Positions 1 through 5,959 of a stretch of DNA of 5,959 bases are shown here, in pieces. The position numbers and the translations under genes were made by a program. Position 1 is the stretch's first letter. Each line of letters starts with the position of its first letter. The stretch is taken from contig CANINJ010000128.1 in assembly GCA_947468985.1 (NCBI GenBank), positions 1 through 5,959 on the forward strand, written 5' to 3'. The notes beneath the pieces are model-generated. The model did no database searches. It saw nothing but the letters and a program-made list of their open reading frames with translations, and had not been told where the DNA came from. This DNA is from Bacteroidota bacterium. GTDB lineage: Bacteria > Bacteroidota > Bacteroidia > Flavobacteriales > Flavobacteriaceae.

Positions 1-406
1 CTGAAATGTACTTTTCTAAAAATTTTACTGATGGTTTCACCCACAAAACTCGTGCATCAGGAATAAAAATATTTCCTCGAATCCAAAGTAAGAATTGTTC
101 TAATACAGATTGTTTTCGCTTATTCGGAATGATTCCTGAACTGATTTTCTTGGTTTTATTCTTAGAAAAAAAAGAAGCCCATTGATACGGTTCTACAATT
201 TTATTTCTAATAATTATTGCTTGACTAGAAACTTCGGAAAGCAAAGCTTCGTCTACAATTGGATAAGTCGGATTTTCAGGAATATAAACAATGGGTTGCA
301 ATTCAAAATCAGGCAAATATTTCACAAACTTTAACCAACGCTGAACTCCTGGCCCACCTGCTGGCGGCCAATAATAGGTTATGATTAAGATTTTGTTATT
401 ATCCAA
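1..406 (-). CDS. GT4-like glycosyltransferase, N-terminal part (runs off the left edge)
   Basis: The reverse strand encodes about 135 residues that open with DNNKILIITYYWPPAGGPGV, followed by QRWLKFVKYL. This is the first beta strand and glycine-rich loop of a GT-B fold glycosyltransferase of the GT4 type. Such enzymes are usually cytosolic or peripheral to the inner membrane and transfer a sugar from a nucleotide-sugar donor. The donor-binding C-terminal domain lies outside the window, so the sugar and acceptor cannot be inferred. The frame is open upstream only to a TAA at 437-439 and contains no ATG or GTG before the conserved start of the domain. I chose TTG at 404-406, preceded by the A-rich stretch taaataa; CTG at 410-412 is the alternative. 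The start lies 7 bases after the YfhO stop (414-416), so the two genes are very probably cotranscribed. Family assignment is firm; the exact start is uncertain. Confidence 0.85.
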   Translation of the reverse strand, partial: MDNNKILIITYYWPPAGGPGVQRWLKFVKYLPDFELQPIVYIPENPTYPIVDEALLSEVSSQAIIIRNKIVEPYQWASFFSKNKTKKISSGIIPNKRKQSVLEQFLLWIRGNIFIPDARVLWVKPSVKFLEKYIS

Positions 407-413
407 ATGCAGC

Positions 414-2840
414 TTATTTAATAGATTTCTTACTGTTTATTTGTTCAAAATAAACTCCACCAATCAACGATAGCAACATTAAGATAGAACTTATTAAGGC
501 GATTGTACTTCCTGTTTTTACTACTTGTGGCTCAAATTTGAATTCAATAGTATGTTTTCCAGAAGGAATTTCCATTGCTCGTAGTGCATAATCCGCTCTA
601 AAATAATCAGATTTTTTACCGTCAATAAAAGCATTCCAACCATCAGCATAATACATTTCCGAGAAAACTGCCAACCCTAAATTTGGATTATTAGAAGTAT
701 ATTTCAAATGATTTGGTTTGTAGCTATTCATAGTAATCGTTGCCAAAGTGTCTTTTACAAAAGTGGTGTTTTTCAATTGTGTACCAAATTCTTTTTGATT
801 AACAATAGCACCATTCTTTGTGTCTATGCTGTCCAATGCTTTCATTTCTTCATTAGCAGAATTTACGAATTTCACCTTTTGAACAAACCACGCATTTCCA
901 TTTGCATTTGGATTAGAAGTTGGAAATTCTTTTCCGTCTTTATCCGTTTGAATAATGAATTTTGTATTCAACATATTCAAAACTTCAGTGTTGTTTTTTG
1001 CAATTTGGTAATCAAACAGCTGCTGCATTCTACGAGGTTTAACCGCGCTATAACCACCAATAGATTGATGAAAATAGGAAGTTCTTGCATTTGCCATATT
1101 TCCATCTACTTCAAAAACACGGTAATGTGTCGAATCACGAAGAATTTCTATATCAGAAGCGGTAGGTTGAAATGGAACATCAACATCACTTGGATTAACA
1201 AAATTCTTAGCATTCAAATAATTTTTATCAATAAAAAACAAGTCTGAAATCATAATGAAACCAACCAAAATAATTGCCGTATTTTTAGCCAATTTATTTT
1301 TTATGAAAAACCATAAAATTCCAAAAGCAACCAAAACTAAAAACCCAGAACGCAATAAATCAGCAGAATACAAGCTTTTTCTATCTTCTTTTAAAGCATC
1401 TACAAATTCAGGTCCGTAGTTTTGAAGAAAATAAGCATCACTTCCACCCGAGAAATTAAACTGACTTTTTATAGCTAATAGAAAAGCTATTATTCCAATA
1501 AAAACACCGCCAGAAGTATATAACCCTTTCAATTGTTGGTCTTTTTCTTCTTTAAAAAAGGATTGTAATCCCATAATTGCAAGAACCGGAATACACAATT
1601 CTAACACCACTTGTATGGAAGAAACAGCTCTGAATTTATTGTACATTGGAACAAAATCAATAAAGAAATCGGTCAAAATCGGGAAGTTTTTACCCCAAGA
1701 AAGCACTAAAGAAACCAAAGCTCCCGCAACAAAAATATACTTGATTTTGCGTTTATCCATAAATAAGGCCAACAAACAAAGGAAGAAAACTACGGCTCCA
1801 ATATACGCTGGAGCAGCAACAATAGGTTGGTCTCCCCAATAAGCAGGCATACTCGAAACGAAATCTTTCGCTTGGTCTTCAGGAACACTTTTACCAATTA
1901 AGAATTCATACATAGCTGTATTTGTTCCGATATTTTCTCCATTGGAACCACCAAAAATTCGAGGTGAAATCAAGTTGAAACTTTCCGTAATTCCGTAACT
2001 GTATTCAGTGATGTATTCGTGAGACATTGCATTATCGGAAATTCTCTTAGAACCATCAGGGCTGTAGGTTAATTCACTTTTATTTCGAGTACTGTATTTT
2101 GCATATTCGGCTGTAGCCATTAAATTAGTAGCATTGGTACCAATGGCTAAAATTCCTGCAATTGCAAAAACTCCCAACGAATAAAATAAGGTCTTGAAAT
2201 CCTTTTCTTTGGTATAATTATAAATGTAATAAAACGCAATAATCAGAATTAAAAATAACAAATAATAGGTCATTTGAAAGTGATTAGCGTTCAGTTCTAA
2301 AGCCGCGGCAATCATTGTAAGCAAACCGCCAACAAGAAATCTACGTTGAAAAACCAAGAGAACCCCTGCAACAACTAACGGCATATAAGCAATAGCGTGA
2401 GCTTTTGCATTATGACCTACGCCAAGAATAATAATCAAATAGGTCGAAAAACCAAAGGCCAATGCTCCAATAAATGCTTTCAAAGGATCTGCTTTTAATA
2501 CTAATAAAAGAACATAAAATCCTAAGAAATAAAGGAATAAATAATCGGCTGGTCTTGGCAAAAATCGTAAAGTAGCATCGAAGCCATTAATATATTCGTG
2601 TGGATATTTCGCACCCAATTGATACGTTGGCATTCCTCCAAAAGCAGAGTTAGTCCAATACGGTTCCGCGTTTTCAGTAGCGCGGAAATCATTTTGTTCT
2701 TTTGCCATTCCTGTATATTGAGCAATATCGGATTGCGCAATTTTCTTGCCTTGAAGAACGGGATAAAAATATAATAGGGAAATTAAAATAAAACCAAAAA
2801 TTGCAATCGTATGAGGATAAATTCTTTCTAATCTTTTCAT
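414..2840 (-). CDS. YfhO family integral membrane protein (GT-C-like)
   Basis: This 808-residue protein has many membrane segments, roughly at residues 10-30, 99-116, 121-142, 148-165, 168-184, 190-208, 217-235, 340-361, 366-383, 408-427, 440-457, 496-514, 520-537 and 777-798. The first loop has the family's acidic and aromatic signature (QSDIAQY near 36-42, then YWTNSAFGGMPTYQLGA at 61-77). A soluble domain spans about 540-775 and ends in the typical YfhO hallmark YYADGWNAFIDGK (730-742) plus GKHTIEFKFEP (761-771), followed by a last membrane helix. YfhO proteins in Firmicutes are linked to lipoteichoic acid glycosylation. Bacteroidota lack that polymer, so the substrate here is unknown; transfer of a lipid-linked sugar at the outer face of the inner membrane is an inference. 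The ATG at 2838-2840 has an A-rich leader (aaaaataaaaa) typical of the phylum. The gene sits 78 bases after the DUF4834-like gene and just before a GT4-like gene. No frameshift or truncation is visible. Confidence 0.93.
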   Translation of the reverse strand: MKRLERIYPHTIAIFGFILISLLYFYPVLQGKKIAQSDIAQYTGMAKEQNDFRATENAEPYWTNSAFGGMPTYQLGAKYPHEYINGFDATLRFLPRPADYLFLYFLGFYVLLLVLKADPLKAFIGALAFGFSTYLIIILGVGHNAKAHAIAYMPLVVAGVLLVFQRRFLVGGLLTMIAAALELNANHFQMTYYLLFLILIIAFYYIYNYTKEKDFKTLFYSLGVFAIAGILAIGTNATNLMATAEYAKYSTRNKSELTYSPDGSKRISDNAMSHEYITEYSYGITESFNLISPRIFGGSNGENIGTNTAMYEFLIGKSVPEDQAKDFVSSMPAYWGDQPIVAAPAYIGAVVFFLCLLALFMDKRKIKYIFVAGALVSLVLSWGKNFPILTDFFIDFVPMYNKFRAVSSIQVVLELCIPVLAIMGLQSFFKEEKDQQLKGLYTSGGVFIGIIAFLLAIKSQFNFSGGSDAYFLQNYGPEFVDALKEDRKSLYSADLLRSGFLVLVAFGILWFFIKNKLAKNTAIILVGFIMISDLFFIDKNYLNAKNFVNPSDVDVPFQPTASDIEILRDSTHYRVFEVDGNMANARTSYFHQSIGGYSAVKPRRMQQLFDYQIAKNNTEVLNMLNTKFIIQTDKDGKEFPTSNPNANGNAWFVQKVKFVNSANEEMKALDSIDTKNGAIVNQKEFGTQLKNTTFVKDTLATITMNSYKPNHLKYTSNNPNLGLAVFSEMYYADGWNAFIDGKKSDYFRADYALRAMEIPSGKHTIEFKFEPQVVKTGSTIALISSILMLLSLIGGVYFEQINSKKSIK

Positions 2841-2918
2841 TTTTTATTTTTAGATGACTGTAAAAGTAAAAAATAAATTAAACAAATCTGAATTTAAAAA
2901 AGCAAATGCATCCCGAGA

Positions 2919-3185
2919 CTATTCTATTTCTTCAAAATCAACATATTCACCTACTTTTTTAGTTTCACGAGGTTTTGGTTCTGTTGAAGTATTAGAAACT
3001 TTTTCCTCTTGATTGTTAGGATTTTGTTGGTTTTGGTATTGTTGTTGGAAATTTTGACCTGCTTTTTCAACTACTTTTTTCACCATTATTGGCAAAAATA
3101 TACGAGCCAAAAATTTGAAAACATAATAAAACATTAATATGTAGCAAATAGTTTCAATAAAACCTGCAAAAGAAGCCGTTTCCAT
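2919..3185 (-). CDS. DUF4834-like small membrane protein
   Basis: This is an 88-residue protein of unknown function with one hydrophobic segment (about residues 5-30, including ICYILMFYYVFKFLARIFLP). A short basic amphipathic stretch follows (MVKKVVEKAGQNF), then a Gln/Asn-rich linker (about 40-58), and an acidic C-terminus ending GEYVDFEEIE. An N-terminal membrane anchor with a basic juxtamembrane helix and a YxDFEEI-like tail matches what I know of the DUF4834 family, which is restricted to Bacteroidota. I placed the start at the ATG at 3183-3185. A TTG two codons upstream (3189-3191) would add only two residues and is less likely. The gene leads a same-strand cluster with YfhO and the glycosyltransferase, so a membrane-associated helper role is possible but unproven. 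The stop codon is TAG. Confidence 0.8.
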   Translation of the reverse strand: METASFAGFIETICYILMFYYVFKFLARIFLPIMVKKVVEKAGQNFQQQYQNQQNPNNQEEKVSNTSTEPKPRETKKVGEYVDFEEIE

Positions 3186-3202
3186 AATCAAAATAATTTA
3201 TG

Positions 3203-3235
3203 CAAAAATAATAAATCAATTTACAAATTACGCAA
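3203..3235 (-). promoter_or_regulatory. candidate promoter for the DUF4834-YfhO-GT cluster
   Basis: On the reverse strand, TATTTTTG at 3203-3210 fits the Bacteroidota -7 consensus TAnnTTTG exactly. A TTG at 3233-3235 could serve as the -33 element, though the 22-base spacer is slightly longer than the usual 19-21. It would give a leader of about 12 bases before the ATG at 3185. In DNA this AT-rich a chance match is quite possible. Confidence 0.35.
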
Positions 3236-3254
3236 CAATTTTAAAATATGATTC

Positions 3255-3284
3255 TTAAATAAATAATAAATTATGGTACATTTG
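3255..3284 (+). promoter_or_regulatory. candidate promoter for the barrel protein-GNAT pair
   Basis: TACATTTG at 3277-3284 matches the Bacteroidota -7 consensus TAnnTTTG exactly. A TTA at 3255-3257, 19 bases upstream, matches two of three bases of the -33 TTG. Transcription would start around 3290, leaving a short leader before the ATG at 3312. The match and spacing are good, but this is pattern evidence only. Confidence 0.5.
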
Positions 3285-3311
3285 GATTGAATTAAATTTA
3301 AACCCAAAATT

Positions 3312-4289
3312 ATGACTCGAAGCACTCTTTTTGTCCTTATAATAGCAGTATTTACAACATCAATACTGAATGCGCAATTTACAGATGTAATCAATTCCAA
3401 TCGCCCAGGAAAATCTATGGCGGCATTTTCAGTAGGAAAAACAGTGATTCAAGCTGAAATGGGGTTTTACGGAAGTATCGAAAAACACGACCTTTTGGGT
3501 TATGAAGCGAAAGGAGTTGGCTCTGATTTAAACCTAAGATATGGTGCTTTTTTGGAACAATTAGAATTCAATCTCGATTTGCAATATCAAAATGACACCT
3601 ACAAAACTGATTTTGAAAGTTATAGAAGAAAAACATTCAAACAAACAACTTTAGGAGCGAAATACTTGTTTTATGATCCAAACAAAAACTATGAAGAGAA
3701 AATAAATGTGTACAGTTGGAAAGCCAATCACAAATTTAGTTACAGAAGTTTAATCCCTTCAGTTGGGGTTTATGCAGGATTAAATATCAATTTATCGAAA
3801 AATGAATTTTCATTTCCTACAGATCCAACAATTAGTCCAAAAGCAATGTTGATTACTCAAAATCAATTTGGAAAATTTGTATTTGTAACCAATATTATTG
3901 CTGATAAAATTGCCACAGATTACCCATCTTATGGATATATATTGACTTTAACCAGAGGGTTTACACCAAGATGGACAGGGTTTTTGGAAACACAAGCCTA
4001 TTTGAGTGATTTTTATGCAGACAATGTAGCTCGAGGTGGTGCAGCTTATTTAATTCAAGAAAACATTCAAATTGACGCCAATTTAGCAGTGAATTTCAAA
4101 AACACACCTTCCCTTTTTGTAGCAGGAATTGGAATTTCTTGGCGTTTTGATGATAATTATAATGAAGTAATGCTTAGAACTCCTAAACCAAAATCTGAAA
4201 AAGATAAGAAAGGAAAGGGTAAAAAAGGAAATGATAAAGACAAAAGCAAAAAACGAGTTGATGAAGTTCCAGCTTCAAAAGGGAAATAA
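3312..4289 (+). CDS. outer-membrane beta-barrel protein (transporter / MetA-pathway-like family) with lysine-rich tail
   Basis: This 325-residue secreted protein has a clear signal peptide: a short basic start, a hydrophobic core LFVLIIAVFTTSIL, and probable cleavage at LNA|Q after residue 21. The mature part begins TDVINSNRPGKSMAAFSVGK, a start common in Bacteroidota proteins assigned to the 'putative MetA-pathway of phenol degradation' transporter family. It continues with alternating polar/hydrophobic strands rich in Tyr and Phe and ends in a strand finishing GIGISWRF near residue 278, as expected for an outer-membrane barrel. The family name does not establish phenol transport; the ligand is unknown. 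After the barrel comes a low-complexity tail (about 282-325) in which 14 of the last 35 residues are lysine; it should lie in the periplasm. The next gene starts 3 bases after the TAA stop, indicating coupled expression. The start codon is supported by the signal peptide. Confidence 0.82.
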   Translation: MTRSTLFVLIIAVFTTSILNAQFTDVINSNRPGKSMAAFSVGKTVIQAEMGFYGSIEKHDLLGYEAKGVGSDLNLRYGAFLEQLEFNLDLQYQNDTYKTDFESYRRKTFKQTTLGAKYLFYDPNKNYEEKINVYSWKANHKFSYRSLIPSVGVYAGLNINLSKNEFSFPTDPTISPKAMLITQNQFGKFVFVTNIIADKIATDYPSYGYILTLTRGFTPRWTGFLETQAYLSDFYADNVARGGAAYLIQENIQIDANLAVNFKNTPSLFVAGIGISWRFDDNYNEVMLRTPKPKSEKDKKGKGKKGNDKDKSKKRVDEVPASKGK

Positions 4290-4292
4290 AAT

Positions 4293-5411
4293 ATGATTAC
4301 AATAAAAGAAGCGATTACAAAAAAAGAACTAACAGAATATATAAAATTCCCGTTTTCATTATATAAAAACAATGAATATTGGGTTCCACCAATTATTGCC
4401 GATGAATTAGAATCGTTTGATAAAACCAAAAATCCAGCTTTCGAAAACGCAGAAGCTTCCTTTTATTTGGCATATAAAAACAATGAAATAGTCGGAAGAA
4501 TAGCCGCTATTATCAATTGGAGTGAAGTCAACGATCAGCAAAAAAAGAAAGTTCGTTTTGGTTGGTTTGATGTAATTGACGATATTGAAGTAACAAAAGC
4601 ACTGCTTGAAAAAGTATATGAATGAGGACAAAAAAACAATTTAGAACACGTGGAAGGCCCGATGGGATTTTCAAATTTAGATAAAGTCGGGGTGCTTACA
4701 GAAGGTTTTGACCAATTAGGAACTATGATTACGTGGTACAATCATCCGTATTATGCGACTCATTTTGAGCAATTGGGTTTCGTTACTGAAAAGGAATATC
4801 TCGAAAATAAATTTCCTTTTGAAAACGTAAAATTGGAATATTTCGACAAAGCCCAGGAATTAATAAAAAGACGCTACCAACTCAAAGCGCTCAATTTTAA
4901 AAAGACTAAGGACGTTATGCCGTATGTGGATAAAATGTTTGATTTATTCAATGCATCTTATGCCAGCCTATCTTCATTTGTAGCGATTTCTGATATTCAA
5001 AAAGAGTATTTCAAGAAAAAGTATATCAGTTTTATCAATCCAGAATACATCAAATTTGTAGAAGACAAAGACGGAAATCTAGTTGCTTTTGCCATTGTAA
5101 TGCCCAGTTTTTCGAAAGCCCTGCAAAAAGCAAATGGAAAATTATTCCCTTTTGGATTTCTCCATTTACTAAATGCTCGAAACAATAGCAAAGACGTTAC
5201 TTTTTATCTCATTGGTGTGCATCCTGAATATCAAAATAAGGGAGTTCACGCCATAATTTTCAAAGAATACCATACTACTTTTACTGAAAAAGGAATTCAA
5301 AATTGCATTCGAACACCCGAATTGGCAGACAATCACGCCATTCATTTACTTTGGAAAAACTTCGACCCAAAAATTATTTGTAGACGAAAAACGTTTAGAA
5401 AAGAATTGTAG
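4293..5411 (+). pseudogene. GNAT-fold acyltransferase-like gene interrupted by in-frame TGA (codon 111)
   Basis: Two open segments in the same frame (4293-4622 and 4626-5408) together encode a 372-codon protein split by TGA at 4623-4625. The N-terminal part has FPFSLYKNNEYWVPP near residues 19-33 and a GNAT-like strand pair (FYLAYKNNEIVGRIAAI, then VRFGWFDVIDD). Directly after the stop comes HVEGPMGFSNLDKVGVLTEG (from residue 119), which I recognise as a conserved block of a Bacteroidota family often named 'N-acetyltransferase' or, dubiously, 'GTP cyclohydrolase'. The C-terminal part has a motif A-like acyl-CoA site, YLIGVHPEYQNKGV (about 305-318), and ends CRRKTFRKEL. The substrate is unknown. 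Coupling to the upstream barrel gene is tight (3 bases). The 3' part shows no further damage, so the lesion is recent or a sequence error. If translated as it stands, the product would be a 110-residue fragment; a restart at GTG 4650 would lack the N-terminal domain. Confidence 0.85.
4623..4625 (+). other. premature TGA stop in the GNAT-like gene
   Basis: The codons read Val-Tyr-Glu-TGA-Gly-Gln-Lys-Asn, with no frame change across the stop. From memory of the family, this helix usually carries Trp or another aromatic residue before the GP-x-GF block, so TGG to TGA is the simplest explanation. Trp is encoded by TGG elsewhere in this gene and its neighbours, which argues against a reassigned code. 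Confidence 0.9.
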
Positions 5412-5454
5412 TGAAGATTTCTGAATGCAGAAGGTAGGAGTGACATAGAAACAA

Positions 5455-5482
5455 AAAAATCCATTCTCGCGAATGGATTTTT
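5455..5482. terminator. bidirectional Rho-independent terminator
   Basis: A perfect 12-bp inverted repeat (aaaaatccattc / gaatggattttt) encloses the 4-base loop tcgc. The outer part of the stem is A on one side and T on the other, so it supplies a U-run in either direction. It lies between two convergent genes, 43 bases after the GNAT-like stop and 18 bases before the PLP-enzyme stop, which suits a shared terminator. Confidence 0.85.
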
Positions 5483-5500
5483 AAACTTTAAACAAAAAAA

Positions 5501-5959
5501 CTAAGCGTCTAAATCGACAGTCGTTCTGCTTGCAATTTCTTTATAAGTACCGTTTACTAATTTCTCGCGAATCGCTTCAAAAGCGGTAAGCGTTTCATCA
5601 ATATCTGCTAATGTATGAGGGGACGTTGGTATAACTCGCAGTAAAATCATTCCTTTTGGTATAACAGGATAAATGACAATCGACAAGAAAATACCATAAT
5701 TCTCTCTCAAATCATTAACCATAACCATAGCCTCGGGAACACTTCCTTCTAAATAAACTGGTGTTACACAAGTATTTGTATCTCCAATATTAAATCCTTT
5801 GCTTCTCAATCCGTTTTGTAACGCATTTACATTTTCCCAAAGTTTATCCTTTAATTCAGATGAGTTACGCAATAATTCTAATCGTTTCAAAGAACCAATA
5901 GTTTGAATCATCGGCAACGCTTTAGCAAACATTTGCGAACGTAAGTTATATTTTAAGTA
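5501..5959 (-). CDS. alpha-oxoamine synthase, serine palmitoyltransferase-like, C-terminal part (runs off the right edge)
   Basis: The reverse strand is open to the window edge, giving the last 152 residues of a longer protein. The first ATG inside (5930-5932) is an internal Met, because the frame continues upstream as YLKYNLRSQ. The segment KLWENVNALQNGLRSKGFNI, the stretch CVTPVYLEGSVPEAM and the core YPVIPKGMILLRVIPTSPHT followed by LADIDETLTAFEAI form the C-terminal domain of fold-type I PLP enzymes of the alpha-oxoamine synthase family (2-amino-3-ketobutyrate CoA ligase, serine palmitoyltransferase, BioF, HemA). The pattern is closest to Bacteroidota serine palmitoyltransferase, which condenses serine with an acyl-thioester to 3-ketosphinganine. 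A cysteate-using relative for sulfonolipid (capnine) synthesis, known in gliding flavobacteria, cannot be excluded. The PLP lysine lies outside the window. The arginine in LLRVIPT is the likely substrate-carboxylate contact. Stop is TAG, behind the shared terminator. Confidence 0.88.
   Translation of the reverse strand, partial: YLKYNLRSQMFAKALPMIQTIGSLKRLELLRNSSELKDKLWENVNALQNGLRSKGFNIGDTNTCVTPVYLEGSVPEAMVMVNDLRENYGIFLSIVIYPVIPKGMILLRVIPTSPHTLADIDETLTAFEAIREKLVNGTYKEIASRTTVDLDA

Noticed and set aside
708..1247. 179-codon open frame on the plus strand inside the YfhO gene
   Set aside because: It is antisense to a well-conserved YfhO coding region. Its translation is rich in Cys, Ile, Phe and Asn with no recognisable domain, as expected from reading AT-rich coding DNA backwards.
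1615..1842. 75-codon plus-strand frame inside YfhO
   Set aside because: Antisense shadow with no leader, motif or neighbour supporting expression.
2841..2918. Separate promoter just upstream of YfhO
   Set aside because: Only imperfect seven-of-eight matches to TAnnTTTG (such as CAGATTTG on the minus strand) are present, without a TTG at proper spacing. Read-through from the DUF4834-like gene is as likely.
4157..4429. 90-codon minus-strand frame across the barrel protein/GNAT junction
   Set aside because: Its Phe/Leu/Ser-rich sequence is simply the reverse of the lysine-rich tail, so it is a composition artefact and not a membrane protein.
4623..4625. TGA as selenocysteine or as reassigned Trp codon
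   Set aside because: The site is not a catalytic Cys position, no SECIS-like hairpin is evident downstream, and TGG is used for Trp throughout the window, so a programmed recoding is not supported.
4407..4741. Two minus-strand frames (4407-4631 and 4535-4741) opposite the site of the premature stop
   Set aside because: They lie antisense to conserved GNAT-like coding sequence and have no recognisable features, so they do not explain the interruption.
5501..5932. Treating the PLP enzyme as a complete 143-residue protein starting at 5932
   Set aside because: The frame remains open to the window edge with family-typical residues upstream of that Met, so it is the end of a longer gene.

Overview
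The window looks like chromosomal DNA from a member of the Flavobacteriaceae (Bacteroidota), probably Flavobacterium or a close relative. The evidence is low GC with A-rich leaders instead of Shine-Dalgarno sites, TAnnTTTG-type promoter elements, and the gene families present: a DUF4834-like small membrane protein, a long YfhO membrane protein, and a serine palmitoyltransferase-like PLP enzyme of the Bacteroidota type. This assignment rests on recognising families by eye; no database search was possible.

Layout. Positions 1-3185 hold a leftward cluster, transcribed in the order DUF4834-like protein (3185-2919), YfhO family protein (2840-414) and a GT4-like glycosyltransferase that runs off the left edge (406-1). 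The glycosyltransferase begins 7 bases after the YfhO stop and has no ATG start. A 126-base AT-rich divergent region (3186-3311) carries a candidate promoter in each direction. Rightward from it lies a tightly spaced pair: an outer-membrane beta-barrel protein with a lysine-rich C-terminal tail (3312-4289) and, 3 bases later, a GNAT-fold acyltransferase-like gene (4293-5411). An in-frame TGA at codon 111 interrupts the second gene. The reading frame continues intact on both sides, so this is a single point lesion, most likely TGG (Trp) to TGA, or a sequencing error. A 12-bp hairpin at 5455-5482 with A and T tracts separates this pair from the convergent C-terminal part of an alpha-oxoamine synthase (5959-5501), which most resembles Bacteroidota serine palmitoyltransferase.

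How the genes may work together. YfhO and the GT4-like enzyme plausibly act in the same envelope glycan or lipid-linked sugar process. The PLP enzyme would make the long-chain base of sphingolipids or the related sulfonolipids. The neighbouring GNAT-like protein is a candidate for N-acylating such a base, but that is inference from neighbourhood and fold only. All complete genes look like ordinary chromosomal genes. I found no mobile element, CRISPR array, tRNA or rRNA. The point most worth checking is the nonsense codon in the GNAT-like gene.
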